Under the pieces are notes generated by a model. It was not told the DNA's origin, ran no database searches, and was given only the letters and a program-made list of their open reading frames with translations. From Trebonia sp963836195 (GTDB lineage: Bacteria > Actinomycetota > Actinomycetes > Streptosporangiales > Streptosporangiaceae), in contig CAWIIX010000030.1 in the NCBI GenBank assembly GCA_963836195.1, forward strand, positions 248,001 to 312,000: a DNA stretch of 64,000 nucleotides, given 5' to 3'. A program made the position numbers and the translations under genes. Positions 7,778 through 14,759 of the stretch are shown here, piece by piece (position 1 is the first letter of the stretch; every line of letters begins with the position of its first letter).

Positions 7778-9523
7778 ATGACAACGACCACTGCCGTGGG
7801 TCGGCTGCTGTCGGTCAATGTCGGCCTGCCCAAGGACATCGAGTGGGACGGCCGGACCGTCCACACCGGCATCTGGAAAAGCCCGGTTGACGGGCCGCAG
7901 ATGGTCCGCCGCCTCAACATCGACGGCGACGGGCAAGGCGACCTGCAGGGGCACGGCGGCGTCAACCGCGCCGTCTACGTCTACCAGATCGAGTCCCACC
8001 GCTACTGGGCCAAGTTCCTCAACCGCGACGATTTCACCTACGGGCAGTTCGGCGAGAACTTCACCGTCGAAGGCCTGGCCGACGACGAGGTCTGCATCGG
8101 GGACCGCTACCGCATCGGCTCGGCGCTGTTCGAGGTCAGCCAGCCGAGGGTCACCTGCTACCGGCTCGGCGTCCGGATGAACGAGCCGCAGATGCCGTCG
8201 CTGCTGGTCGCCCACCACCGCCCCGGCTTCTATTTCCGGGTCATCAAGGAGGGCAAGGTCGAGGCGGGCGACTCGATCGAGCGGGCCGAGCGCGGCCCCG
8301 AGGCGATGACGGTGTCGGAGATCGACGGCCTGCTGTACCTGCCGCACAAGGCCCGCCGGGACCTGGAACGGGCGCTGCGGATCCCGGCCCTCAGCCCGGG
8401 CTGGCAGGGATCATTTCGCGATCTGCTCGACCAGGCGCAAGACGGCCCGGCCGCGAAACTGGCCTGGGAGGGACTGCGGAAACTGCGGGTGACGGCGCTC
8501 GACCGCGAGAGCGAGAACGTGATCTCGGTGCGGCTGGTGCCGGCCGACGGCAAGCCCGCCACGCCCGCCCGCCCCGGGCAGTTCCTGACCGTGCGGCTGC
8601 GCCCGGACCCCAAGGCGGCCCCGCTGCTGCGCACCTACTCGCTGTCCGACCTGCCGAACACCAAGAGCTACCGGATCAGCGTCAAACACGAGCCGCTCGG
8701 CGCCGCCAGCGGTTACATCACCACGAAGCTGCAGGTCGGGGACGAAATCGAGGCCGGCGCGCCCCGCGGCTCGTTCGTGCTCAGGCCGGGGGACGGCCCG
8801 GTGGTGCTGATCAGCGCCGGGGTCGGGGCGACCCCGGTCCTGGCGATGCTGCACGTGCTCGCGGCCGAGCGTTCGGCCCGCCCGGTCTGGTGCCTGTACA
8901 GCGCGCACAACGGCGCCCAGCATCCGTTCGCCCAGGAGGCCGGCGCCCTCCTCAAGCAGCTTCCGGACGCGCACCGCGTCATCTGTTACAGCCACCCCGG
9001 GCCGAACGACCGGGCACCAGACGACTTCGACATCACCGGACGGCTGACCGCCGACGTCATCGAGCAGGCGGGCGTCCCGGTCGACGCCGACTTCTATCTG
9101 TGCGGGCCCAATGCCTTCATGCACGACATCTCGGCCGCGCTGACCGCCCGCGGCGCCGCCCCGGGCCGGGTGAGCGCGGAGGTCTTCGGGGCCGAGGCCG
9201 CGATCACGCCGGGGGTCGTCGGCGCCAAGAAGCGCGCTCCCCACCAGCCGGCCGGGAAGCCGGGCCCGGGCCCGTCGGTCTCGTTCAGCCGCAGCAACCT
9301 GACGGTTCCGTGGGACCCCGCCTTCGCCAGCCTCCTCGAGCTCGCCGAGGCGTGCGACGTCCCGGTCCGGTGGAGCTGCCGGACCGGCGTCTGCCATACC
9401 TGCGTGACCGGGCTGGTGAGCGGCAAAGTCAGCTACCGGCCCGACCCGCTCGAGCCGCCGGAGGAGGGCAGCATCCTCATCTGCTGCTCCCAGCCCGACA
9501 ACGAGGTCATGCTCGATCTGTAG
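7778..9523 (+). CDS. MOSC / ferredoxin-reductase / [2Fe-2S] fusion oxidoreductase
   Basis: A three-part flavo-iron-sulfur protein of 581 aa. Residues about 1-160 form a YiiM-like MOSC domain (molybdenum-cofactor-binding fold) with GHGGVNRAVYVYQIE and the conserved Cys in QPRVTCYRLG. A 3-alpha linker helix domain follows, then from about 235 an FAD-binding FR-type barrel (RTYSLSD). The NAD-binding domain has GVGATPVLAML and CGPNAFM. A C-terminal plant-type [2Fe-2S] domain carries CRTGVCHTC plus a final Cys in ICCSQP. The start is ATG 7778 rather than upstream in-frame codons. The architecture supports electron flow NAD(P)H to FAD to [2Fe-2S] to a MOSC-bound centre, possibly N-oxide or hydroxylamine reduction as in mARC/YiiM; that last step is inference. 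Confidence 0.9.
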   Translation: MTTTTAVGRLLSVNVGLPKDIEWDGRTVHTGIWKSPVDGPQMVRRLNIDGDGQGDLQGHGGVNRAVYVYQIESHRYWAKFLNRDDFTYGQFGENFTVEGLADDEVCIGDRYRIGSALFEVSQPRVTCYRLGVRMNEPQMPSLLVAHHRPGFYFRVIKEGKVEAGDSIERAERGPEAMTVSEIDGLLYLPHKARRDLERALRIPALSPGWQGSFRDLLDQAQDGPAAKLAWEGLRKLRVTALDRESENVISVRLVPADGKPATPARPGQFLTVRLRPDPKAAPLLRTYSLSDLPNTKSYRISVKHEPLGAASGYITTKLQVGDEIEAGAPRGSFVLRPGDGPVVLISAGVGATPVLAMLHVLAAERSARPVWCLYSAHNGAQHPFAQEAGALLKQLPDAHRVICYSHPGPNDRAPDDFDITGRLTADVIEQAGVPVDADFYLCGPNAFMHDISAALTARGAAPGRVSAEVFGAEAAITPGVVGAKKRAPHQPAGKPGPGPSVSFSRSNLTVPWDPAFASLLELAEACDVPVRWSCRTGVCHTCVTGLVSGKVSYRPDPLEPPEEGSILICCSQPDNEVMLDL

Positions 9524-9563
9524 AAACTCGGCCCCACCGCCGGGCAACCTCACCCGTCCCTGA

Positions 9564-9576
9564 AGTTAGCTTAACT
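9564..9576. promoter_or_regulatory. AGTTA-GCT-TAACT inverted repeat, operator-like
   Basis: A perfect 5-bp inverted repeat with a 3-base centre, in an AT-rich island upstream of the DMT gene at 9760. It is similar in style to TetR/MarR operators. No such regulator is adjacent. Confidence 0.35.
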
Positions 9577-9629
9577 ATACGGGCATAACAAGCGGCGCCA
9601 CGCGATTGAACTACCCGGAGGCGATGGCG

Positions 9630-9680
9630 ATGACCGTCGCCCCAGCCGAGGACTCCACCCGCCAGACGGCCGCCCGCTAA
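9630..9680 (+). CDS. Possible 16-aa leader or small ORF
   Basis: ATG at 9630 lies 8 nt after a GGAGG (in CCCGGAGGCG) and is read for 16 codons to TAA. The peptide begins MTVAPAEDSTR. The good ribosome site is the only support. It could be an upstream leader for the DMT gene 80 nt later, a decayed gene start, or chance. Confidence 0.25.
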   Translation: MTVAPAEDSTRQTAAR

Positions 9681-9759
9681 CCCCCATGCGCCCGATGAGC
9701 CACCCCGCCCGCAGACAGCCTCCGGGAGCCTGGCCCCGAACTACCAGGGATGAGTGACG

Positions 9760-10749
9760 ATGCATTATGCGATCCCGCTGGCTCTCGCCGGAAGCCTGTG
9801 CACGGCTATGTCCTCGGTCTGCCAGCGGCTGGGGGCCAAGAACGCCGAGGCGACCCGGGTCGACCTGTGGCTGATCGTCCGGCTCGCCCGCCGTCCGATC
9901 TGGCTGGTCGGGCTGGCCAGCCAGATTCTCGGATTCGCGTTCCAGGTGACGGCGCTGCACTACGGGGCGCTGGCGCTGGTCCAGCCCGTGTTCGCGCTCG
10001 AGCTGCTGCTCGTCTTCGCCTCGATGGCGGTCCTCGGCTCCGGCCGGGTCACCCGGCGTGACTGGCTCGCGGCAGGCGCGATGACGGCCGGGCTCGGCCT
10101 GCTGCTGCTCGCCGCCTCGCCGTCGGGCGGGCGGTCGCACGCTCCGGCCTCGTTGTGGTGGCTAGCCGGGCTGGTCACGCTCGCCGCGGTGGCGGCCGGG
10201 CTGGCGATCGCGTTCGGGTTGCACCGCCGGTTCCCGGCCTCCGCCCGGCGCCGGGCGGCCGTCCTCGGCGCGGTGACCGGGATCGCCTGGGGCTTCGTGG
10301 CGGCCGTGATCAAGGAGTTCAGCGCCCGCCTGGGGGAGGGCCCCGGCCCGATCCTGGGCAGCTGGAGCCTCTACGTCCTGATCGGCGCGGGCGCGGCCAG
10401 CCTCCTGCTGGCCTCCCACGCGCTGGCCGCGGGCCCGCTGGCCGCGTCGCAGCCGGGTTTCACCATCCTCGACCCGCTCACGGCGGGCCTGCTCGGGCTG
10501 TTCCTGTTCGGCGAGCACATCCAGACCGCCCCCCTCGACCTGGGCGCCGAAGCGCTGGCGCTGACGCTGCTGGCGGGCGGGGTCTTGACCCTGAGCCACA
10601 GCTGCCTGCTCGCGTCGGAAGACATCAGGCCGGCCGCGGCGGCCGACCGGAACTGCCTGAGCGTCGACTGCTCGGCCGCGGTGGGCGATGGCCCGATGAT
10701 CGAGGAGTCGGATCTGGTTCCAGAGTCGCCCACGGTCCGTTCGGGATGA
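9760..10749 (+). CDS. DMT-superfamily integral membrane protein
   Basis: Multi-pass membrane protein, 329 aa, with about nine or ten hydrophobic segments. It belongs to the DMT/EamA-NIPA-like group common in actinobacteria, with motifs such as VTALHYGALALVQPVFALE and GFTILDPLTAGLLGLFLFGE. The two-fold repeat is visible. A hydrophilic tail of about 40 aa follows the last helix. ATG 9760 is chosen because AGGGA ends about 9 nt upstream; GTG 9754 is an alternative. Cargo unknown; nothing in the neighbourhood suggests it. Confidence 0.82.
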   Translation: MHYAIPLALAGSLCTAMSSVCQRLGAKNAEATRVDLWLIVRLARRPIWLVGLASQILGFAFQVTALHYGALALVQPVFALELLLVFASMAVLGSGRVTRRDWLAAGAMTAGLGLLLLAASPSGGRSHAPASLWWLAGLVTLAAVAAGLAIAFGLHRRFPASARRRAAVLGAVTGIAWGFVAAVIKEFSARLGEGPGPILGSWSLYVLIGAGAASLLLASHALAAGPLAASQPGFTILDPLTAGLLGLFLFGEHIQTAPLDLGAEALALTLLAGGVLTLSHSCLLASEDIRPAAAADRNCLSVDCSAAVGDGPMIEESDLVPESPTVRSG

Positions 10750-10857
10750 TGATTGTGATTTGATCGCACGTGATCGTTGCGGACCGCGGTGCGCGGCCGG
10801 GAAGATCATCTCGAGCCGACGGCATCGGGGCCTGCGGCGGGCGGACGGAGGCAGCGC

Positions 10858-11775
10858 ATGCGGATCGGCATCTTGGCGGCGGACACGGCCGGCGACCAGG
10901 CGATGAGCCAGCTGACCGATCAGCTTCGGCGGACGGCCGACGACGGGTTCGCGTCGTTCTGGATGTCGAACATCTTCGGCCTTGACGCGCTGACCGCGCT
11001 GGCGGTGGCGGGCAGCCAGGTACCGGGCATCGAACTCGGCACCGCCGTCGTCCCCAGCTATCCCCGGCACCCGGCCGTGCTCGCGCAGCAGGCGCTGACC
11101 ACGGCCCTCGCGGTCGGCCCGGACCGGCTGAGCCTCGGCATCGGGCTGTCGCACAAGATCGTCATCGAGGACATGTACGGGTACAGCTTCGACAAGCCCG
11201 CCCGCCACATGCGCGAGTACCTGACGGTCCTGCAGTCGCTGCTTGACGGTGCCCCGGTCAGCGTCAAGGGGGAAACCCTGAGCGCCAACATCGGCCTGTC
11301 CACGCCCCGCGCGGGGCGGGTGCCGGTGCTGCTGGCCGCGCTGGCGCCGCGGATGCTGGCCCTGGCCGGCCGGCAGACCGACGGCACCGTGCTCTGGATG
11401 ACCGGGCCCGCCACCGTCCGCGACTACGTGGTCCCGGCGATCACGGAGGCCGCCAGCGCCGTCGGCCGGCCCAGCCCGCGGGTCGTGTGCAGCCTGCCGG
11501 TCTGCGTGACGAGCGACCCCGACGGCGCCCGAGCGGGCGCGGCCAAGGCCTTCTCCATCTACGGGCAGCTGCCGTCCTACCGCGCCATGCTCGACCGGGA
11601 GGGCGCGGCCGGCCCGGCCGACGTGGCCATCGTCGGCGACGAGGACGCGGTCGCGGCGCAGATCCAGGCGCTCGCCGACGCCGGCGTCACCGACTTCGTC
11701 GCCGCCGAGTTCGCCCGCGGCGACGACCGGGAACGGACCCGCACCGTGCTCAAGGCGCTCATCGCCGGCAGCTAG
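10858..11775 (+). CDS. LLM-class F420-type oxidoreductase
   Basis: Luciferase-like (bacterial luciferase fold) TIM-barrel oxidoreductase, 305 aa. F420-type features are MRIGILAADTAG at the start, ELGTAVVPSYPRHPAVLAQQ after the non-prolyl cis-peptide region, RLSLGIGLSH and VPVLLAALAPRMLALAGR. These actinobacterial members usually use reduced F420, and some use FMN. ATG 10858 follows a GGAGG at good distance; upstream in-frame codons are less likely. The substrate is unknown and no F420 biosynthesis gene lies nearby. Confidence 0.87.
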   Translation: MRIGILAADTAGDQAMSQLTDQLRRTADDGFASFWMSNIFGLDALTALAVAGSQVPGIELGTAVVPSYPRHPAVLAQQALTTALAVGPDRLSLGIGLSHKIVIEDMYGYSFDKPARHMREYLTVLQSLLDGAPVSVKGETLSANIGLSTPRAGRVPVLLAALAPRMLALAGRQTDGTVLWMTGPATVRDYVVPAITEAASAVGRPSPRVVCSLPVCVTSDPDGARAGAAKAFSIYGQLPSYRAMLDREGAAGPADVAIVGDEDAVAAQIQALADAGVTDFVAAEFARGDDRERTRTVLKALIAGS

Positions 11776-11834
11776 GGCCGGCGGCGATGGCGACCCGCCC
11801 TGACCGGCGGATCGCCGGTTACGCCTGACTGCGC

Positions 11835-11840
11835 TAGCGT
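11835..11840 (+). promoter_or_regulatory. -10 element TAGCGT of a leaderless promoter
   Basis: TAGCGT, then 7 nt, then ATG 11848, with no ribosome site. It decides the start against the in-frame GTG 11839, which overlaps the hexamer. Confidence 0.5.
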
Positions 11841-11847
11841 GCATGTC

Positions 11848-12420
11848 ATGACGAGTGACCTGCCTGAGCTCCGGGCGTCACACGCCGATCGCGACCGGGC
11901 GGTGGACACGCTGCGGATCGCCGGCGGTGACGGCCGCCTCACCGCCGAGGAGCTGGAGGACCGGCTGGCGACCGCGCTGTCCGCCCGGACGGTCGCCGAA
12001 CTGGCCGCGCTGACCGCCGATCTGCCGGGCGGACCGGCCGGCGCCGCCGCGAAAGACCTGCTTGTGGTCAAGCAGCAGGGCAGCCGCTACGTACGGACCG
12101 GGCGGTGGGTGGTGCCCAGGCGGATCGAGCTCCGGACCCAGTTGTGCCAGGTCACGCTCGACTTCACCGAGGCCGTGATCTCCCCGGGCACGCTGCACGT
12201 CGATGTTGAGATGGTGCACGGCAAGCTGCTCATCGTCACCGGGCCGGGCGTCGAGATCGACGCCGACGGGCTCACCCTCACCTACTCCAAGTGCAAGCTC
12301 CGCCCCGCCCGGGCCGGCGCCGACCCCCGGCTCCGTATCGAGCTCGCCGGAACGCTCGTGCACGCGAAGGTCATCGAGCGCTGGCCGCGGCGCGGTGCCG
12401 CCGGTCAGGCAGGGATCTGA
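11848..12420 (+). CDS. DUF1707 SHOCT-like domain protein
   Basis: A 190-aa protein. The N-terminal DUF1707 domain (residues about 8-60) carries the signature ASHADRDRAVDTLRIAGGDG and LTAEELEDRLATALSART. A C-terminal beta-rich segment of about 100 residues contains GRWVVPRRIEL and VEIDADG; the domain is often found in cell-envelope stress proteins (LiaF-like or DUF2154-like). Unlike many relatives it has no transmembrane segment between the two parts. It probably acts in envelope sensing (inference). The 3' end overlaps the convergent SDR gene by 16 nt. Confidence 0.85.
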   Translation: MTSDLPELRASHADRDRAVDTLRIAGGDGRLTAEELEDRLATALSARTVAELAALTADLPGGPAGAAAKDLLVVKQQGSRYVRTGRWVVPRRIELRTQLCQVTLDFTEAVISPGTLHVDVEMVHGKLLIVTGPGVEIDADGLTLTYSKCKLRPARAGADPRLRIELAGTLVHAKVIERWPRRGAAGQAGI

Positions 12421-13142
12421 GCGAGGCCGGGCCGTTCCGGGCCGTGCGGGATGTCGAACGACTCCTCGCCCGTGCGCAGCAGGCGCAGCACCACCCCGGC
12501 GACATAGTCCGGGCTGTGCGCCACCATGCCCGGCCGCGGCGAGGCCCCGAGCGTGAACCGGCCGCCGTCGAACTCGGTCGCGGTGATCGAGGGCAGCAGC
12601 AGCGAGACCGCGATGCCGTCGCCGGCCAGTTCCTGGCGCAGCACCGCGCTGAGCATGTTGACCGCGGCCTTGGTTGACGCGTAGGCGCCGACGCCGACCG
12701 CCGTGCGACGGGTGGTGCCGGAGCTGACGTTCACGATCCGACCGAAGCCCTGCTGCCGCATGGCCGGCAGCACCGCCTGCGTCATCGCCAGCAGCCCGGC
12801 CACGTTGAGCTCCAGGATCCGGCTGAACTCGGCCACGTCCACCTGATCGAGCGGCCCGTGCAGGCTCGCGCCCGCGTTGTTCACCAGCCCGTCGATCCGC
12901 CGGTGGCGGTCGAGGGCGGCTGCTACCAGGGCGTTGACCTGCGCCGGGTCGGTCACGTCGGTGGGCACGGCCAGGGCCCCGTCGAGTTCCTTGCTCAGCG
13001 CGGCCAGCCGGTCGGCCCGGCGCGCGGCCAGCACCGGACGCGCGCCGGCCGCGTGCAGCAGCCGCGCGGTGGACTCCCCGATGCCGGAGGAGGCGCCGGT
13101 GACGATGACGCACCGGTCGGCCAGGTCAATCAGTTCGGGCAT
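12405..13142 (-). CDS. Short-chain dehydrogenase/reductase (SDR)
   Basis: Classical SDR, 245 aa. It has the cofactor motif TGASSGIG (residues 15-22), NNAG near 88-91, the catalytic Ser in VNVSSG (about 140) and YASTK (Tyr154, Lys158). The basic stretch AARRADRL after the second strand suggests NADP(H). The start is ATG 13142 (MPELIDLADR); the open frame extends upstream through non-SDR sequence and the repeat region, so it was not used. Substrate unknown. The 3' end overlaps the DUF1707 gene. Confidence 0.88.
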   Translation of the reverse strand: MPELIDLADRCVIVTGASSGIGESTARLLHAAGARPVLAARRADRLAALSKELDGALAVPTDVTDPAQVNALVAAALDRHRRIDGLVNNAGASLHGPLDQVDVAEFSRILELNVAGLLAMTQAVLPAMRQQGFGRIVNVSSGTTRRTAVGVGAYASTKAAVNMLSAVLRQELAGDGIAVSLLLPSITATEFDGGRFTLGASPRPGMVAHSPDYVAGVVLRLLRTGEESFDIPHGPERPGLAQIPA

Positions 13143-13270
13143 GCGCCCACATATACCAGCCGCCCAGACTCGGCCGGGAGCGGGACCCGGCCGGCGGCAA
13201 GACGATGGACCGTTGTGTACACGCGGATGAAGAAAACGGTCCATCGTCCTCGCCCAGCCCCAGTCCGCGC

Positions 13271-13390
13271 GGGATAACAGCAAGAAGCGGCACAGCGCAG
13301 AATTATTGTGCGACGTTTCAATACGTTTTCCGAATGCTTTGTCGCACAATAATTCTGCCTAAGCCGTCTCGATGGGATAACAGCAAGAAG
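13271..13390. repeat. Palindrome bracketed by 17-bp direct repeats
   Basis: GGGATAACAGCAAGAAG occurs at 13271-13287 and again at 13374-13390. Between the copies lies a perfect 18-bp inverted repeat: arm GCAGAATTATTGTGCGAC at 13297-13314 and its exact complement at 13341-13358, with a 26-nt AT-rich loop. The arms are far more AT-rich than their surroundings. It could be a small non-autonomous element, a REP-like unit or a paired operator. No transposase is adjacent. Confidence 0.75.
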
Positions 13391-13493
13391 TGGCTAGCCT
13401 CGTCCACCCCCGAGCGCGCCGCGACCTCCCGGCGCCCATCGCGGCGGCAAAAATGACCGGATATGACCTTCCGCCACCCCGCCGTCGAGGTCT

Positions 13494-13505
13494 ATAGTCG
13501 ACAAT
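13494..13505. promoter_or_regulatory. ATAGTCGACAAT operator overlapping -10 (site 1)
   Basis: Near-perfect palindrome ATwGTCGACwAT. It overlaps a TATAGT hexamer (13493-13498) that would be the -10 element of the downstream Gfo/Idh/MocA gene. The extended ATAGTCGACAATCG is repeated exactly at 14716. The GT-N2-AC core fits FadR/FCD-type GntR operators, and such a regulator is encoded at 23752. Confidence 0.6.
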
Positions 13506-13587
13506 CGACCGACAAAAGCGGCAGAGCGACAAAGCGGCAAGCCGACAAAGACCAGCCAAGCAGGCGCACCCAGGGGGGCAACGCAGC

Positions 13588-14628
13588 GTGCCACAGTCAC
13601 CGGACCCGATTCGATGGGGCATCGTCGGCACCGCCAACATCGCCCGGGCGCAGTTCCTGCCCGGCCTGCGCGAGGCCGGCGGCGGCCGCGCGACCGGCGT
13701 CGCCAGCCGGGACCGGGCCAGGGCGGAGGCCTACGCGACCGCCCACGGCATCGATCGCGGCATTGCGGGTTACACCAACCTGGTCGAGTCGCCCGACATC
13801 GACGCCGTCTACGTCGCGCTCCCCAACGCCCTGCACGCCGAGCCCACGATCCAGGCGCTGCGAGCAGGCAAGGCAGTGCTGTGCGAGAAGCCGCTCAGCG
13901 TCGGCGCCGCCCGGACCAAGGACGTGCTCGACGTCGCCGCCACCGCCGCCCGGCCGCTGTGGGAGGCGTTCGTCTTCCCCTTCCAGGCCCAGCACCAGCG
14001 GCTCAAAAGTCTCCTCGAGGACGGCGCGATCGGCGAGCCGGCCGAGCTCTACAGCGCGTTCCACTTCCTGTTGTCCAACCCGGCCAACATCCGGATGGAC
14101 GCCGCGCTCGGCGGCGGCGCGCTGGCCGACGTCGGCTGCTACCCCATCCGCCTCGCGTTCGAGCTCTTCGGCACAGGCACAGGCACAGGCACAGGCGCGG
14201 GCGCAGGCGCAGGCGCCGACAGCGGGGGAGGGGCGCAGGCGCAGGCACGCGCCTGCGAGGCGACAACCGAGAACGGCGTCGACACCGACGCAGCCGGCAT
14301 CGTCACGTTCGGAGCAGCCCGCCGCCTCCTGCTCACCTGCGGCTTCCACCGCAGCTACGACACCTTCGCCGCGGTGCTCGGCAGCGAAGGCCAGATCCGC
14401 CTGACCAACCCGTTCCACCCCGGCCCGGCCGACACGCTGACCATCAGCAGGCCGAACGCAGACCCGGTGACCGAGCGCCCCACCACCGACCAGCGGTCGT
14501 TCACGGCCGCCATCAGGCACATTCACGCCGTCCTGCGGGGCGAAGAAGCCGCGGCCCACACCGCCGCCGATTACGCCCTCCCCGCCGCCCGCGTGCTGGA
14601 AGACCTGCAGCAACTCATCGTGATTTAG
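13588..14628 (+). CDS. Gfo/Idh/MocA family oxidoreductase 1
   Basis: NAD(P)-dependent sugar/polyol dehydrogenase-like protein, 346 aa. The N-terminal Rossmann fold reads WGIVGTANIARAQFLPGL. The family motif VLCEKPLSV (EKP Lys) lies near residue 98, and the C-terminal alpha/beta domain follows with GGGALADVGCYPIRLAFELF. Directly after that helix a (GT)4(GA)4 dipeptide run, encoded by a hexanucleotide tract, interrupts the domain, probably at a surface loop. The start is GTG 13588 after GGGGGG. The upstream operator ties it to the transporter cassette. It probably oxidises or reduces a sugar-like moiety of the imported compound (inference). Confidence 0.85.
   Translation: MPQSPDPIRWGIVGTANIARAQFLPGLREAGGGRATGVASRDRARAEAYATAHGIDRGIAGYTNLVESPDIDAVYVALPNALHAEPTIQALRAGKAVLCEKPLSVGAARTKDVLDVAATAARPLWEAFVFPFQAQHQRLKSLLEDGAIGEPAELYSAFHFLLSNPANIRMDAALGGGALADVGCYPIRLAFELFGTGTGTGTGAGAGAGADSGGGAQAQARACEATTENGVDTDAAGIVTFGAARRLLLTCGFHRSYDTFAAVLGSEGQIRLTNPFHPGPADTLTISRPNADPVTERPTTDQRSFTAAIRHIHAVLRGEEAAAHTAADYALPAARVLEDLQQLIVI
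14170..14217 (+). repeat. GGCACA/GGCGCA hexanucleotide tract within a CDS
   Basis: Eight consecutive hexamers: four GGCACA, then GGCGCG, two GGCGCA and GGCGCC. They stay in frame in the Gfo/Idh/MocA gene and encode alternating Gly-Thr then Gly-Ala. Length change by whole units would preserve the frame. Confidence 0.8.
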
Positions 14629-14715
14629 CCCGTCAAGATTTAACAATTCGTGAATAAAAGGCTATCGACGCAGATGTGAACCGACCTGTAGGCTCACCTC
14701 CAACCCCAAGGGTCG

Positions 14716-14727
14716 ATAGTCGACAAT
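14716..14727. promoter_or_regulatory. ATAGTCGACAAT operator (site 2)
   Basis: Exact copy of the site at 13494, with 14 identical bases including the flanking CG. It lies 33 nt upstream of the binding-protein start and overlaps a GATAGT -10-like hexamer (14715-14720). Confidence 0.6.
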
Positions 14728-14759
14728 CGGCAGTCGAGCAAGTCGAACAGAGGAGAGCA

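Larger units (their letters stand above)
13143..13587. other. Intergenic region with palindrome, direct repeats and operator
   Basis: About 445 bases, divergent between the SDR and the first Gfo/Idh/MocA gene. It holds two 17-bp direct repeats flanking a long perfect palindrome (13271-13390), the ATAGTCGACAAT site at 13494, and three spaced CGACAAA boxes (13510, 13527 and 13543) downstream of that site. No credible protein gene is seen. Confidence 0.6.

Noticed and set aside
10162..11844. Minus-strand open frame of 560 codons
   Set aside because: Antisense shadow of the DMT and LLM genes, with no recognisable domain.
13271..13390. Insertion sequence
   Set aside because: The palindrome-plus-repeat unit encodes no transposase and is only about 120 bp, so it was recorded as a repeat only.
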